Positions 35,802 through 45,118 of a stretch of 47,349 nt of DNA are shown piece by piece (position 1 is the first letter of the stretch; each line of letters begins with the position of its first letter). The notes below the pieces were generated by a model that saw only the letters and a program-made list of their open reading frames with translations, searched no databases and was not told the origin of the DNA. Made by a program: the position numbers and the translations under genes. The DNA comes from an uncultured Verrucomicrobiae bacterium. Its GTDB lineage: Bacteria; Verrucomicrobiota; Verrucomicrobiia; Limisphaerales; J093. The DNA lies in the NCBI GenBank assembly GCA_937946835.1, contig CALFAV010000021.1, forward strand, positions 1-47,349, in the 5' to 3' direction.

Positions 35802-36461
35802 ATGAAACCAGCCTTCCTCTGCTCCCTGTTATTGGCCGCCGGCAGCGCGGGGTTGACCCCGTTGGCCGCCGAGCCGCAGAAAGCCCCCCCGCCCGAACGC
35901 GAACGTTCGGAACGCTTCGACGAAAAGGCCCGTCCCCCGAAACCCGAGGCCCAACCGGAGCAACCGCGCCGGTGGGCAGCCGCCGCGCGCGAAAAACGTC
36001 CTCCGGCGGAGCAGGAGCGCTTCCGTCAACTGCGCGTGGAGCGGGCCGAAATGCTGGCCAAGCTCCAACGCCTGCGGGCCGAGGGCCGGGAAGAGGACGC
36101 CGCCGCACTCAAGGAACGCCTCCGGGCTCTGGACAAAGAAATGGCCGAAGTGAAGGCCCACCTCCCGCGACCCGGCCCCGCCCATGCCCCGCGTCCGGTG
36201 CCGCCGGCGCCGGGACCGGAGCCGCGTCAGCGGCACTTGCAGGCGGCCATCGAGAACCTGCACGCCGCCGGGTTGCACGAGCTGGCCGAACGGCTGGAAC
36301 GGGAGCGTGAAAGCCTGCTTCGCCCGGAACGGCCCCCGGGTCCGGAACCCCTGCGGGGGTTGCACGAGGAGCTCCGCCGCCTGCGCGCCGAAGTGGACGA
36401 AATGCGGCAGGCGCTGCGCCGGCTCAACGCGCGGTGGGACCGTCCGGGCGAGGCGCGTTGA
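35802..36461 (+). CDS. Secreted coiled-coil protein
   Basis: 219 residues. The signal peptide is MKPAFLCSLLLAAGSAGLTPLAAE (cleavage near 23). The mature part is highly charged: an Arg/Glu/Pro-rich segment (25-75), then heptad-like helices (RFRQLRVERAEMLAKLQRLRAEGREEDAAALKERLRALDKEMAEVKAHL), a proline linker and a second coiled coil (EELRRLRAEVDEMRQALRRLNARW). It is a probable periplasmic coiled-coil protein of unknown function. Start at ATG 35802; an upstream ATG-less extension is unlikely. It converges on kup with a 33-bp gap. Confidence 0.75.
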   Translation: MKPAFLCSLLLAAGSAGLTPLAAEPQKAPPPERERSERFDEKARPPKPEAQPEQPRRWAAAAREKRPPAEQERFRQLRVERAEMLAKLQRLRAEGREEDAAALKERLRALDKEMAEVKAHLPRPGPAHAPRPVPPAPGPEPRQRHLQAAIENLHAAGLHELAERLERERESLLRPERPPGPEPLRGLHEELRRLRAEVDEMRQALRRLNARWDRPGEAR

Positions 36462-36494
36462 GGGTCGGCTGCGGGCGGACTCGGTTTTCCCGGT

Positions 36495-38381
36495 TCAAAT
36501 CTCCACCTGCATCCCCAGCTCGACCACCCGGTTGGCCGGCAGGCCGAAAAAGGCGGTCGGGCTGAGGTTGTTGCGGGACAGGAAGGCAAACAGGCGCTGT
36601 CGCCAGGCGCGATACCACGGGGTGCCGGCGCGGCAGACGATGGTCTCGCGGCTCAGGAAGAACGTGGTTTCGGACAGCTTGAGCTGGAGGTTTTGCTCGC
36701 TGCACAGGCGCAGGATGTCCTTCATGTTCGCCTCTTCCATGAAGCCGAAGCGGGCCACCACCCGGTAAAAGCCTTGGCCGTGGCGGATGATCTCGAGGCG
36801 CTCGGTCGCCGGCACGCGCGGTTCCTCCTCGATCTTGATGGTCAGTAACACTATCCGCTCGTGGAGCACGCGGTTGTGCTTGAGGTTGTGCAACAGGGCC
36901 AGCGGGGTGCCGGTGGGACTGCCGGACATGAACACCGCCGTGCCGCCGACGCGGTGCGGTTGGCGCTCCTCGACCTCGGCCAGAAACATGTCAAAGGGCA
37001 GGAGGGCCGCCTCGAGGCGCTCGCGCAGGCGGCGGCGGCCCCAGTTCCAGGTGCGCATCAGGCCGTAGATCAGGCCGCCGAGGATCACGGGGAACCAGCC
37101 GCCCTCGGGAAACTTGAGAAGGTTGGCGCCCAGAAAGGGCAGTTGCAGCAGGCAGAACCCCGCGCACAGGCCCAGCGCCCGGAGGTTGCTCCACCCCCAG
37201 CGCCGCCGCGCGGCGAAGTAGAACAACAGCGTCGTAACCAGCATGGTGAGGGTGACGGCGAGGCCATAGGCGGCGGCCAGTCGGCTCGAGCTCTGGAAGC
37301 CCAGCACCAGCCCCGCGCAGGCCAGCAGCAGCAGCCAGTTGGCCAGCGGCACATAAATCTGGCCCCGCTCGGTGGGGGAGGTGTGGCGGATTTCCACGCG
37401 GGGCAGGTACCCCAGTTGCACGGCCTGCATGGTGAGGGAAAAGACCCCGGAAATCAGGGCCTGGGAGGCGATGATGGCGGCGGCCGTGGCCAGGATCAGC
37501 AGGGGCCAGAGCGCCCACTCCGGTGCCAGGCGGTAAAAAGGGTTCACCGCCGCGTCCGGCGCGCGCAACAACAGGGCCCCCTGGCCCAGGTAGTTCAGAA
37601 ACAGGGCCGGCAACACCAGACCAAACCAGGCCCGCCGGATCGGTTGGAGCCCGAAATGGCCCATGTCCGCGTACAGGGCCTCCCCGCCGGTCAGCACCAA
37701 AAACACCGCGCCCAGGACCCGAAACGCCAGCCAACCCTCGCGCGCGAAGAATTCGACGGCGTGAACCGGATTCATCGCCAGAAGGATGCCGGGATGCCGC
37801 ACGACTTCTGCCAATCCCAGCGCGGCAATGGTGACGAACCACACCAGCATCACCGGCCCGAAAATTCGGGCCACGCCGCCCGTGCCCACCCGCTGAATCC
37901 AAAACAGGCCCACCAGAATGCCCAGCGCCAGCGGCACCACGTACGGCGCGAGCCGGCTGGTGGCGACCTTCAACCCCTCCATGGCGCCCAGCACGGTGAT
38001 CGGCGGGGTGATCATGCCGTCGCCGTACATCAGCGCCGCCCCAAAAACCCCCAGGCCGGTGAACGCCAGCGCCACACGCCCGCGCCGGGCCCGCTCGGGA
38101 AAGGCCAGGGCCAGCAGGGCCAACGGCCCGCCTTCCCCCTTGTTGTCCGCCCGGCAGATGAACACCAGGTACTTGATCGAGATGATGAAGATCAGCGACC
38201 AGAAGATCAGCGAGAGCACCCCCAGGACATTGGCCGCGGTCAGGGCCGCCCCGGAGTGGCCGGCAAAACACTCCCGCAGCGCGTAAAGCGGGCTGGTGCC
38301 GATGTCGCCGAACACCACGCCCAGCGCTCCCAAGGTTAACCAACGCTGCCGGGCCTGGGGTTCTGGGGTGTCAGTTGTCAA
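36495..38381 (-). CDS. kup: KUP-family potassium uptake protein
   Basis: About 628 residues, matching Kup length (E. coli 622). This inner-membrane K+/H+ symporter has about 12 helices in its first 430 residues and a cytoplasmic C-terminal domain. Diagnostic start: LTLGALGVVFGDIGTSPLYALRECF. Other family segments are FICRADNKGEGGPLALLAL, GDGMITPPITVLGAMEGL, NYLGQGALLL and ETTFFLSRETI near the C-terminus. No ATG lies close to the conserved beginning. I chose the TTG at 38379-38381 (MTTDTPEPQARQRWLTLG); the start is uncertain, and the much longer open frame upstream is not family-like. Divergent from the helical-repeat gene. Confidence 0.92.
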   Translation of the reverse strand: MTTDTPEPQARQRWLTLGALGVVFGDIGTSPLYALRECFAGHSGAALTAANVLGVLSLIFWSLIFIISIKYLVFICRADNKGEGGPLALLALAFPERARRGRVALAFTGLGVFGAALMYGDGMITPPITVLGAMEGLKVATSRLAPYVVPLALGILVGLFWIQRVGTGGVARIFGPVMLVWFVTIAALGLAEVVRHPGILLAMNPVHAVEFFAREGWLAFRVLGAVFLVLTGGEALYADMGHFGLQPIRRAWFGLVLPALFLNYLGQGALLLRAPDAAVNPFYRLAPEWALWPLLILATAAAIIASQALISGVFSLTMQAVQLGYLPRVEIRHTSPTERGQIYVPLANWLLLLACAGLVLGFQSSSRLAAAYGLAVTLTMLVTTLLFYFAARRRWGWSNLRALGLCAGFCLLQLPFLGANLLKFPEGGWFPVILGGLIYGLMRTWNWGRRRLRERLEAALLPFDMFLAEVEERQPHRVGGTAVFMSGSPTGTPLALLHNLKHNRVLHERIVLLTIKIEEEPRVPATERLEIIRHGQGFYRVVARFGFMEEANMKDILRLCSEQNLQLKLSETTFFLSRETIVCRAGTPWYRAWRQRLFAFLSRNNLSPTAFFGLPANRVVELGMQVEI

Positions 38382-38621
38382 AGCTGTGCCGGAGTCGGCC
38401 GGACCCTGTCCCGGCGACCGAAGCCGATTATGCCGGAGGCGTTCCCGTCTTGGCAACCCGAGGGCGGCCCGCCCCGTCTCGGCCGGCCCGATTCCGCACT
38501 CCGCCGGGGGGCCGGCCCTGCGGGCTTCGGACTGCATCCGGGTTCGGTCTCCCGACCCCGGGTTTGGCCGAGCCATCACCCCCGGCACCCAAGCGCGGGG
38601 CGCCCCGCCCTTACTCCGCGC

Positions 38622-38649
38622 TTGCCTGAGGGCCGTCGCCGCCCATGCT
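38622..38649 (+). promoter_or_regulatory. Candidate promoter of the helical-repeat membrane protein
   Basis: TTGCCT (38622-38627), a 16-nt spacer and CATGCT (38644-38649) end 9 nt before the ATG at 38659. Confidence 0.3.
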
Positions 38650-38658
38650 TCGGGCACA

Positions 38659-40512
38659 ATGCAACCAACGACCTGGCGCGAGCGCTGGGGGGAAAGACTC
38701 GCGGATTATCCCCTGCTGCGCACGCTGTTGTTCAACCCCTGGTTCGCCCTGGCCTTCGCGGCGGTGGGCCTGTTGGGCCTGGGGGCGGTGGTCTGTGTGC
38801 CGAAGCTCTGGGTGAGCACCCCCCCGGATTTCAAACCGGTGATGCGGGTCAGCCTCTTGGACCGCTTCCAGGCCCGCACGCTCAGCGCCGCGGCCCGGCG
38901 TCATGCCGCCGCGGGGCGACACCGGGAGGCGGCCCTGGCCTGGCAGGGGGCCGCCTTGAATGACCCGGGCAATCTGGAGCTGCATCGCGCCCTGTTTCAA
39001 CATCTGGCCCGGGCCCCGGTGCTGCCGCTGGGCCAGGTCAGCCGCAGCCTGTCCCGAATCAACTGGATGCTCCAACTGAGCGGCACCAACCAGACGGACC
39101 TGGAGTTGGCGGCCCAAACCCTGGACCGGTACGGGCTGGCCGAGGATGTGTTCGCCCTGTTGTCCCCGCGCGCGGACCAATTGCCCCCGCACCTGGAGCC
39201 GGCCTACCTGAAGGCCCTTTTTCAGGTGGGCCGCTACGAGGAATTCGGCCGGCGCTGGGAACGTTTCTCGGCCTCGGGCACCCCGGACCCGGAATTGACC
39301 CTGTGCCGCGAGGCGTATTTGGCCGGCTGGGGGCCGCCCGAAATCCACCGGGAGCACCGGGAACGTTTGCAGGCGGCGCTGGACGACCCCGACCGCGGCC
39401 CTTACGCCTGCCGGCTCGAAATGGTGGTGGCGGTCCGCCGCCAGGACGTCGAGGGCTACCGGGCGGCCCTCCAGCGCCTGGAGGCGCGGGCGGAAGACCG
39501 GGCCTCGGACCACGCCCGCTACTGGCGCCTGTTGCACAGCACCGGACTGTCGGGCCGGGCCCGGGAGCTGGCGCGCAGCTTCAACCGGCCGCCGGAATCG
39601 GCCTTCGAGGTGGTGCAGGTGGCCGACGCCCTGCAAGCGCTGGGGTTGAAGGAGGAACTGGTGGCTTTCCTGCAACGCCACGTGCTCGAGTACGGCTACG
39701 GCCCCAACGTGTGGTCCGTGGCCGTTTGGGCGGCCTACGCGGATGTCCTCATCGAGGAACGGCAGTGGGAGGTCCTGAAGGAAGCCGCGCGCCAGATGCG
39801 CATGGTGGGCGGCACCCAGTCCGTGCTCGCCGGGTTCAGCTACTTCCTCGAGGGCTGGGTGGCACATGCCCAGGGCTCCCGGGAAGCGGCGCGGGGGGCC
39901 TTCGAGGAAGCCATCCGCCTGGGGTTTCCGGTGGGGCGGGTGGGCCTGCGCGTGGCCACGCAACTGCTCCAACTGGGCTACGCGGACCTGGCCCTGGAAA
40001 CCCTCCAACCGCTGGAGGCCCGCTTTGGTGACCTGGTGGAATACTGGCGGATGGTCTTCCGGGCCTGTTACGCGTTACGGACCGACGACACGCTCCTGCT
40101 GCGCGCGGCGCTGCGGGCGCACGAGCTGGCGCCGGAAAGCCCGGAGTGGAAATTCAATTACGCGGCCGCCCTGCTCATCACCCGGCGCCGGCCCGAGCAG
40201 GCGCTGGGACTGACCTTCGAACTGCTCTCCGGCGAAGGCGCCACCCCCGGCGGGCAGATCAACTACGCCATCGCCCTGGCCCTGAACCGGCGCTTTGGCG
40301 AGGCGCAGGAAATCCTGCACGGGATAGACCCGGAGGACCTCAACCCAATGCAGCGCGAGGCCTGGTATCTGGCCTGGCTGGAGGTTTATCACGCGCAAGC
40401 AGACCGGGTCGGCCTGCGGCAGTGCCTCGAGGCCCTCGAGAACGCGCCCCTGTTCCCCACCCAGCGACGCCGCCTCGAAGAGGTGCGCGCCGAGCTGTCG
40501 CGCCAACCCTGA
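38659..40512 (+). CDS. Membrane-anchored TPR-like helical-repeat protein
   Basis: 617 residues with one membrane helix near the start (NPWFALAFAAVGLLGLGAVVCV, about 26-47). A long alpha-helical repeat region follows, with TPR-like pairs such as HAAAGRHREAALAWQGAALNDPGNLELHRALFQHLAR and GSREAARGAFEEAIRLGFPVGRVGLRVATQLLQLGYADLALETLQPLEARF. No catalytic motif is seen. The topology suggests a short cytoplasmic N-terminus and a large periplasmic solenoid. Proteins like this organise envelope or export complexes, but the partner is unknown. The start is the ATG at 38659; the same frame is open upstream through the divergent kup promoter region. It is followed after 253 bp by fba. Confidence 0.8.
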   Translation: MQPTTWRERWGERLADYPLLRTLLFNPWFALAFAAVGLLGLGAVVCVPKLWVSTPPDFKPVMRVSLLDRFQARTLSAAARRHAAAGRHREAALAWQGAALNDPGNLELHRALFQHLARAPVLPLGQVSRSLSRINWMLQLSGTNQTDLELAAQTLDRYGLAEDVFALLSPRADQLPPHLEPAYLKALFQVGRYEEFGRRWERFSASGTPDPELTLCREAYLAGWGPPEIHREHRERLQAALDDPDRGPYACRLEMVVAVRRQDVEGYRAALQRLEARAEDRASDHARYWRLLHSTGLSGRARELARSFNRPPESAFEVVQVADALQALGLKEELVAFLQRHVLEYGYGPNVWSVAVWAAYADVLIEERQWEVLKEAARQMRMVGGTQSVLAGFSYFLEGWVAHAQGSREAARGAFEEAIRLGFPVGRVGLRVATQLLQLGYADLALETLQPLEARFGDLVEYWRMVFRACYALRTDDTLLLRAALRAHELAPESPEWKFNYAAALLITRRRPEQALGLTFELLSGEGATPGGQINYAIALALNRRFGEAQEILHGIDPEDLNPMQREAWYLAWLEVYHAQADRVGLRQCLEALENAPLFPTQRRRLEEVRAELSRQP

Positions 40513-40674
40513 ATCCTGCCGGGTTGGCGGGCCCGTGCTTTCCCGAAGCGACCGGGCGGTCAATGCCCCCGGAAGGCCCTGTGGCTGGGCAGTCCGGCTC
40601 CCGAAAAAGCGGGACCACCTGCTGCGGCATCGTCAGGCCGGCCCGGGGCATCGGACTGGCTCGGTGCTTTCCGC

Positions 40675-40702
40675 TTTGCCGGGTCCGGACTCTGGTTATA
40701 CT
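40675..40702 (+). promoter_or_regulatory. Candidate fba promoter
   Basis: TATACT (40697-40702) is a strong -10 match in very GC-rich surroundings; TTTGCC (40675-40680) lies 16 nt upstream. It implies a 5-prime leader of roughly 57 nt before the ATG at 40766. Confidence 0.4.
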
Positions 40703-40765
40703 GCCCGTCGGCCGGCCGGGGCCGGTTGGGCCCGCGGTCGGTCGGACCGTTAACCACTCAAGCCT

Positions 40766-41731
40766 ATGCCATTGACTCACACCCGCGACCTGTTCGCCAA
40801 GGCCCTCAAGGGCAAGTACGCCATCGGGGCCTTCAACGTGAACAACATGGAACTGCTCCAGGCCATCGTCGAGGCCTGCGAGGAGGAAAAGGCGCCGGTC
40901 ATCCTGCAAATCTCCAAGGGTGCCCGCCAGTACGCCAACCCGGTTTACCTCAAAAAACTCATCGAAGCCGCCATCAGCGTGACCAACATCCCCATCGCCG
41001 TGCACCTCGACCACGGCGATTCCTTCGAGTTGTGCAAGCAGTGCATTGATGAGGGCTTCACCAGCGTGATGATTGACGGCAGCCACCTGCCCTTCGAGAA
41101 AAACGTCGAGCTGACCAAGCGGGTGGTGGACTACGCCCACCAACACAACTGCGTGGTCGAGGGCGAGCTGGGCCAGTTGGTCGGCGCCCAGCATGACGAC
41201 GGCGAGGAGGGCGGCGGCTACTCCAAGGGCGGCGTGTACACCCACCCGGACGAGGCCGTGGAATTCGTCCGCCTCACCGGCGTGGATTCCCTGGCCGTGG
41301 CCATCGGCAACAGCCACGGCGCCTACAAATTCAAGGGCCAGCAACACCTCGACATCGAGCGCCTCAAGGCCATCAAGAAGGCCCTGGTGGACGCCGGCCT
41401 GGGCGATTACCCCCTGGTCCTGCACGGCGCCTCCAGCGTGCCGAAAGACCTGGTGGCCGTGATCAACAAGTACGGCGGCAAGCTCGGCGACGACACCGCC
41501 GGCGTGCCCGAGGCCGACATCGAAATCGCCCGCCGCACCGGCTGCACCAAGGTGAACATTGACACGGACCTGCGCCTGGCCATGACCGCCGCCATTCGCC
41601 GCGTCTTTGCCGAAAACCCCAGGGAGTTTGATCCCCGCAAGTACCTCGGCCCCGCCCGGCAACAGGTCAAGGAACTGGTCCGGCACAAGGTCAAAAACGT
41701 CCTGTGCTGCGCGGGCCACGCCTTTGACTGA
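40766..41731 (+). CDS. fba: Class II fructose-bisphosphate aldolase
   Basis: 321 residues. Zinc-dependent aldolase of glycolysis/gluconeogenesis, interconverting fructose-1,6-bisphosphate with dihydroxyacetone phosphate and glyceraldehyde 3-phosphate. Motifs: YAIGAFNVNNMELLQAIVEA at the start, the metal-site HLDHGDSFE, SVMIDGSHLPFEKN, VEGELGQLVG, AIGNSHGAYK, VLHGASSVP and KVNIDTDLRLA. Tagatose-bisphosphate aldolase is a related alternative, but the sequence reads as a standard FBP aldolase. A short GC hairpin follows the stop (CCCGG/CCGGG, 41735-41749) without a T-tract. lysA starts 137 bp downstream. Confidence 0.93.
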   Translation: MPLTHTRDLFAKALKGKYAIGAFNVNNMELLQAIVEACEEEKAPVILQISKGARQYANPVYLKKLIEAAISVTNIPIAVHLDHGDSFELCKQCIDEGFTSVMIDGSHLPFEKNVELTKRVVDYAHQHNCVVEGELGQLVGAQHDDGEEGGGYSKGGVYTHPDEAVEFVRLTGVDSLAVAIGNSHGAYKFKGQQHLDIERLKAIKKALVDAGLGDYPLVLHGASSVPKDLVAVINKYGGKLGDDTAGVPEADIEIARRTGCTKVNIDTDLRLAMTAAIRRVFAENPREFDPRKYLGPARQQVKELVRHKVKNVLCCAGHAFD

Positions 41732-41829
41732 ACTCCCGGTCCGGCCGGGCCAATTCCATCTGTCGGAGTCCGGGCGCGGCGCCCCCGTGCCCGCGGCCCC
41801 GCGGCATCCCCCGCCGGCGCGCCTTGCCC

Positions 41830-41859
41830 GTGACAGCGCCCGCCCGGCTCTGGCATAAC
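41830..41859 (+). promoter_or_regulatory. Candidate lysA promoter
   Basis: GTGACA (41830-41835), an 18-nt spacer and CATAAC (41854-41859), with an upstream TGG resembling an extended -10, end 9 nt before the ATG at 41869. The expected transcript would be leaderless or nearly so. Confidence 0.4.
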
Positions 41860-41868
41860 CGCCCCGCC

Positions 41869-43164
41869 ATGCACGAATTCCGTTACGTCCGGGGGGTGTT
41901 GCACTGCGAGGGCGCGAGCGTCGCGGCGCTGGCCCGGCGCTTTGGCACGCCCCTGTACGTGTACTCGCAGCGCACCCTGGAAAGCCGCCTGCGCGAGCTG
42001 ACCTCCGCCCTGGCGCCGCTGGACCCGATGGTTTGCTACGCCGTCAAGGCCAACTCCAACCTCGCCGTCCTGGCCGCCTTCGCCCGCCGGGCCACCGGTT
42101 TCGACGTGGTCAGCGGCGGAGAACTGGCCCGGGTGCTCGCCGCGGGCGGCGACCCCGCCCGGTGCGTGTTCGCCGGCGTGGCCAAAACCGCGGCCGAGAT
42201 CGAATACGCGCTGCGGCAGGGCATTTACTGCTTCAACGTCGAGAGCGAGCCGGAGTTGGCGCGCATCAACACCATCGCCGGCCGCCTGGGGAGGCGCGCG
42301 CCCGTGGCCGTGCGCGTGAATCCGAACGTGGACGCCCACACCCACGCCAAGATCACCACCGGCACCTACGAAAACAAATTCGGCATCGCCCTCGAGGACG
42401 TGGCCGGCGTTTACGCCCGCGCGGCCCGCTTGAAGCACCTCTGGCTGCGCGGGGTGCAAATGCACATTGGCTCCCAACTCACCTCCGCCGCGCCCTTCCG
42501 CCGCGCGGTCGAACGCGTGGCCCCGCTGGCCCGGGAACTGACCGACCGGTACGGCCTGGAGTTCTTCAGCATCGGCGGCGGGCTGGGCATCGTGTACAAC
42601 CCGGCGTTGGCCAGCGGCGACCCGGCCTGGTGGCGCACCGCCGCCGCCCGGCGCTTCCTCACCCCCGACCGTTACGCCGCCGCGGTGGTCCCGCCCCTGC
42701 GCCGGCTCGGGCTGAAAATCCTGCTCGAGCCCGGCCGTTTCCTGGTGGGCAACGCCGGGATCCTGGTCACGCGCGTCGAGTATGTGAAAGCCACCGCCCG
42801 CAAACGCTTCGTCATCGTGGACGCCGCCATGAACGACCTGATCCGCCCGGCCTTTTACGACGCCTACCATGAAATCGTCCCGGTGCGGCCGCGCCCGGGA
42901 GCGCCCCGGCGCTGCGACGTGGTGGGCGGCATCTGCGAGTCCGGGGATTACTTCGCCAAAAACCGGCCCCTGCCGCCGGTGGGCGAGGGCGACCTCCTGG
43001 CCCTGCTCAGCGCCGGCGCGTACGGTTCCACGATGGGTTCCAACTACAACACCCGGCCCCTGGCGGCCGAGGTGCTGGTGCACGGGCGCCGCGCCGCCCT
43101 GGTCCGCGAGCGGCAACCCATCGAGGCGATCTGGCAGGGCGAGCGACCGGCCCCTTGGCAATAA
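41869..43164 (+). CDS. lysA: Diaminopimelate decarboxylase LysA
   Basis: 431 residues. Fold-type III PLP enzyme making L-lysine from meso-diaminopimelate. Key features: VCYAVKANSN with PLP lysine K60, GFDVVSGGELARVLAAGG, VRVNPNVDAHTHAKITTGTYENKFGI, QMHIGSQL, FFSIGGGLGI (phosphate-binding glycines), LLEPGRFLVGNAGILVTRVEYVK, and CESGDYFAKNRPLP with the dimer-partner cysteine. The start is the ATG giving MHEFRYVRGVLHCEG. It is followed by grpE 124 bp downstream, which has its own candidate promoter, so the two are probably separate units. Confidence 0.96.
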   Translation: MHEFRYVRGVLHCEGASVAALARRFGTPLYVYSQRTLESRLRELTSALAPLDPMVCYAVKANSNLAVLAAFARRATGFDVVSGGELARVLAAGGDPARCVFAGVAKTAAEIEYALRQGIYCFNVESEPELARINTIAGRLGRRAPVAVRVNPNVDAHTHAKITTGTYENKFGIALEDVAGVYARAARLKHLWLRGVQMHIGSQLTSAAPFRRAVERVAPLARELTDRYGLEFFSIGGGLGIVYNPALASGDPAWWRTAAARRFLTPDRYAAAVVPPLRRLGLKILLEPGRFLVGNAGILVTRVEYVKATARKRFVIVDAAMNDLIRPAFYDAYHEIVPVRPRPGAPRRCDVVGGICESGDYFAKNRPLPPVGEGDLLALLSAGAYGSTMGSNYNTRPLAAEVLVHGRRAALVRERQPIEAIWQGERPAPWQ

Positions 43165-43230
43165 TCCCAGGCAATAATCGCCGCCGTCCGGAAACCGCCG
43201 GCCTGTTTTCGCGGGCACCCGTCGGGTTGG

Positions 43231-43259
43231 TTGCCCCCGCTGCGCCGGTTGTGTAAGCT
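43231..43259 (+). promoter_or_regulatory. Candidate grpE promoter
   Basis: TTGCCC (43231-43236), a 17-nt spacer and TAAGCT (43254-43259), the latter preceded by TG, lie 29 nt before the grpE ATG. No CIRCE inverted repeat or sigma-32-like promoter is seen. Confidence 0.35.
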
Positions 43260-43288
43260 GCCCGTTCTGGAATTTGGAAACTGCGACC

Positions 43289-43924
43289 ATGAAGCCGAAC
43301 CAACCTCAGTCGGTGCAAGTCCCCACCGACCCGTCGTCGGAAACCACCCCAACCCCGGCCGCGGCGGCTTCGGCCCCGGCGGAGGCCCTCGCCGCGGGAG
43401 AGGCCCCGGCAAGCGGGCAGGCCGAGCCGCTGGCCATTCCCCAAACGCTCAGCGCCGAACAAATCGAAGACCTGACCGCCCGCGCCGCCAAGGCCGAGGA
43501 AAACTGGGACCGGTATGTGCGCGCCGTGGCCGAGCTGGACAACTACCGCAAGCGCATGGCCCGCGAGCGCACCGAGTGGATGCAGCAGGCCAACGAACGG
43601 CTGATCCGCGAGTTGCTGCCCGTGTTGGACCATTTCGAGGCCGCCCTGGCGGCGGCCACCTCCGCCGAGCAGTTCGAGGCCTTCAAAACCGGCGTCGGCC
43701 TCATCCTCGCGCAACTGCGGCAGGTGCTGAGCGCCGCGGGCGTGCAGGAAATTGACGCCCGCGGCCAGGCCTTCGACCCCGCGCAGCACGAGGCCCTGGC
43801 CCACCAGGACTCGACCGAGGTCCCGGAGGGGCACGTGCTCCAACAGGTCCGCAAGGGCTACCGCCTCAACGGCCGGTTGCTGCGTCCCGCCAGCGTGGTC
43901 GTGGCCCGCCAGCCGGCCGCCTGA
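43289..43924 (+). CDS. grpE: Nucleotide exchange factor GrpE
   Basis: 211 residues. It promotes ADP release from DnaK. The first 55 residues are a low-complexity Ala/Pro/Glu tail. A long coiled coil follows (LTARAAKAEENWDRYVRAVAELDNYRKRMARERTEWM), containing the family signature of the stalk. The C-terminal beta-domain ends with AFDPAQHEALAHQDSTEVPEGHVLQQVRKGYRLNGRLLRPASVVVA, the hallmark GrpE end. The start is the ATG giving MKPNQPQS; a TTG five codons earlier is possible. dnaJ begins 9 nt after the stop; dnaK is not in the window. Confidence 0.95.
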   Translation: MKPNQPQSVQVPTDPSSETTPTPAAAASAPAEALAAGEAPASGQAEPLAIPQTLSAEQIEDLTARAAKAEENWDRYVRAVAELDNYRKRMARERTEWMQQANERLIRELLPVLDHFEAALAAATSAEQFEAFKTGVGLILAQLRQVLSAAGVQEIDARGQAFDPAQHEALAHQDSTEVPEGHVLQQVRKGYRLNGRLLRPASVVVARQPAA

Positions 43925-43933
43925 TTCCCCGGC

Positions 43934-45094
43934 ATGGCCAAGCGCGATTACTACGAAGTCCTGGGCGTCAGCCGTGACGCCAGCCCGGAGGAGATCAAAA
44001 AGGCCTACCGCAAGCTGGCCATCAAACTGCACCCGGACAAAAACCCCGGCGACAAAACCGCCGAGGAAAAGTTCAAGGAACTGGGCGAGGCCTACGAGGT
44101 GCTCAGCGACCCGGACAAGCGCGCCGCGTACGATCAGTATGGTCACGCGGCCTTTGATCCGCGGGCCCGCGCCGGCGGCGGCCCGGGGGGACCGGGCGGC
44201 TTCGGCGGTTTCCACGACCCGTTCGAGATCTTCCGCGAGGTCTTCGGCGGCAGCGGCGGCCTGTTCGAGGAAATCTTCGGCCCCCAAACCCGCCGCGGCG
44301 CGGGCGGCGCCGAGCGCGGCGCCGACCTGCGCTACGATCTGGAGATCACCTTCGAGGAAGCGGTCAGGGGCTGCGAAAAAACCATCTCCCTCACCAAGCC
44401 GGCGGTCTGCGACGCCTGCCACGGCAGCGGCGCCGAGTCCGGCTCCGGCCGGCGCACCTGCCCGGCCTGCGGCGGCTACGGCCAGGTCGAACAGGTGCTC
44501 GGCGGCTTCATGCGCGTGCGCCAAACCTGCCCCCGCTGCGGCGGCGCCGGCCGCGTCATCGAAAAACCCTGCCGCGCCTGCCGCGGCACCGGACGGCGCG
44601 AGAAAACCACCCAGGTCACCCTGCGCATCCCGCCCGGGGTGGACACCGGTACGCGGCTGCGCTCCAGCGGCAACGGGGAGCCCGGCCTGCATGGCGGGCC
44701 GCCGGGCGACCTGTACGTGGTGCTGCACGTCCAACCGCACGAGCTGTTCCAGCGCGACGGCGACGACCTGCTGTGCGAACTGCCCATCAGCTTCACCCAG
44801 GCCGCGCTGGGCGCCGAACTGGAGGTGCCCACCCTCGACGGCCCGGCCCTGATCCGCATCCCGCCCGGCACCCAGACCGGCACCGTGTTCCGCCTCAAGG
44901 GCAAGGGCGTGCGCAACGTCCAGGGCTACGGCCGCGGCGACCTGCACGTGCGCGTCACCGTCGAGGTCCCCACCCGCCTCACCCCCGCGCAGCGGGCGAA
45001 ACTCGAGGAGTTCGCGGCCCTGTGCGACGCCAGCACCAACCCCCGCAGCAAGAGTTTCTGGGAACGGGCACGCGACCTGTTCCGCGGGGCTTGA
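43934..45094 (+). CDS. dnaJ: Molecular chaperone DnaJ
   Basis: 386 residues, type I Hsp40. The J domain (1-70) has HPD at 33-35. A Gly/Phe-rich linker follows ([20 protein letters not shown]). Four zinc-finger motifs are intact: [24 protein letters not shown] and CRACRGTG. The C-terminal substrate-binding domains then follow, with [20 protein letters not shown]. It delivers unfolded proteins to DnaK and stimulates its ATPase. It sits 9 nt after grpE and 24 nt before rsmE, so grpE-dnaJ-rsmE is very probably one operon. Confidence 0.97.
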   Translation: MAKRDYYEVLGVSRDASPEEIKKAYRKLAIKLHPDKNPGDKTAEEKFKELGEAYEVLSDPDKRAAYDQYGHAAFDPRARAGGGPGGPGGFGGFHDPFEIFREVFGGSGGLFEEIFGPQTRRGAGGAERGADLRYDLEITFEEAVRGCEKTISLTKPAVCDACHGSGAESGSGRRTCPACGGYGQVEQVLGGFMRVRQTCPRCGGAGRVIEKPCRACRGTGRREKTTQVTLRIPPGVDTGTRLRSSGNGEPGLHGGPPGDLYVVLHVQPHELFQRDGDDLLCELPISFTQAALGAELEVPTLDGPALIRIPPGTQTGTVFRLKGKGVRNVQGYGRGDLHVRVTVEVPTRLTPAQRAKLEEFAALCDASTNPRSKSFWERARDLFRGA

Positions 45095-45118
45095 GCCCGC
45101 GCCGACGCCGCCCCGGCC

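Noticed and set aside
38382..38657. N-terminal extension of Kup up to an ATG at 38657
   Set aside because: The extra 92 residues are Arg/Gly/Pro-rich, unlike any Kup, and occupy the divergent promoter region; the TTG start fits the family length.
43165..43288. CIRCE element or heat-shock promoter before grpE
   Set aside because: No TTAGCACTC-type inverted repeat or sigma-32-like hexamers are present.
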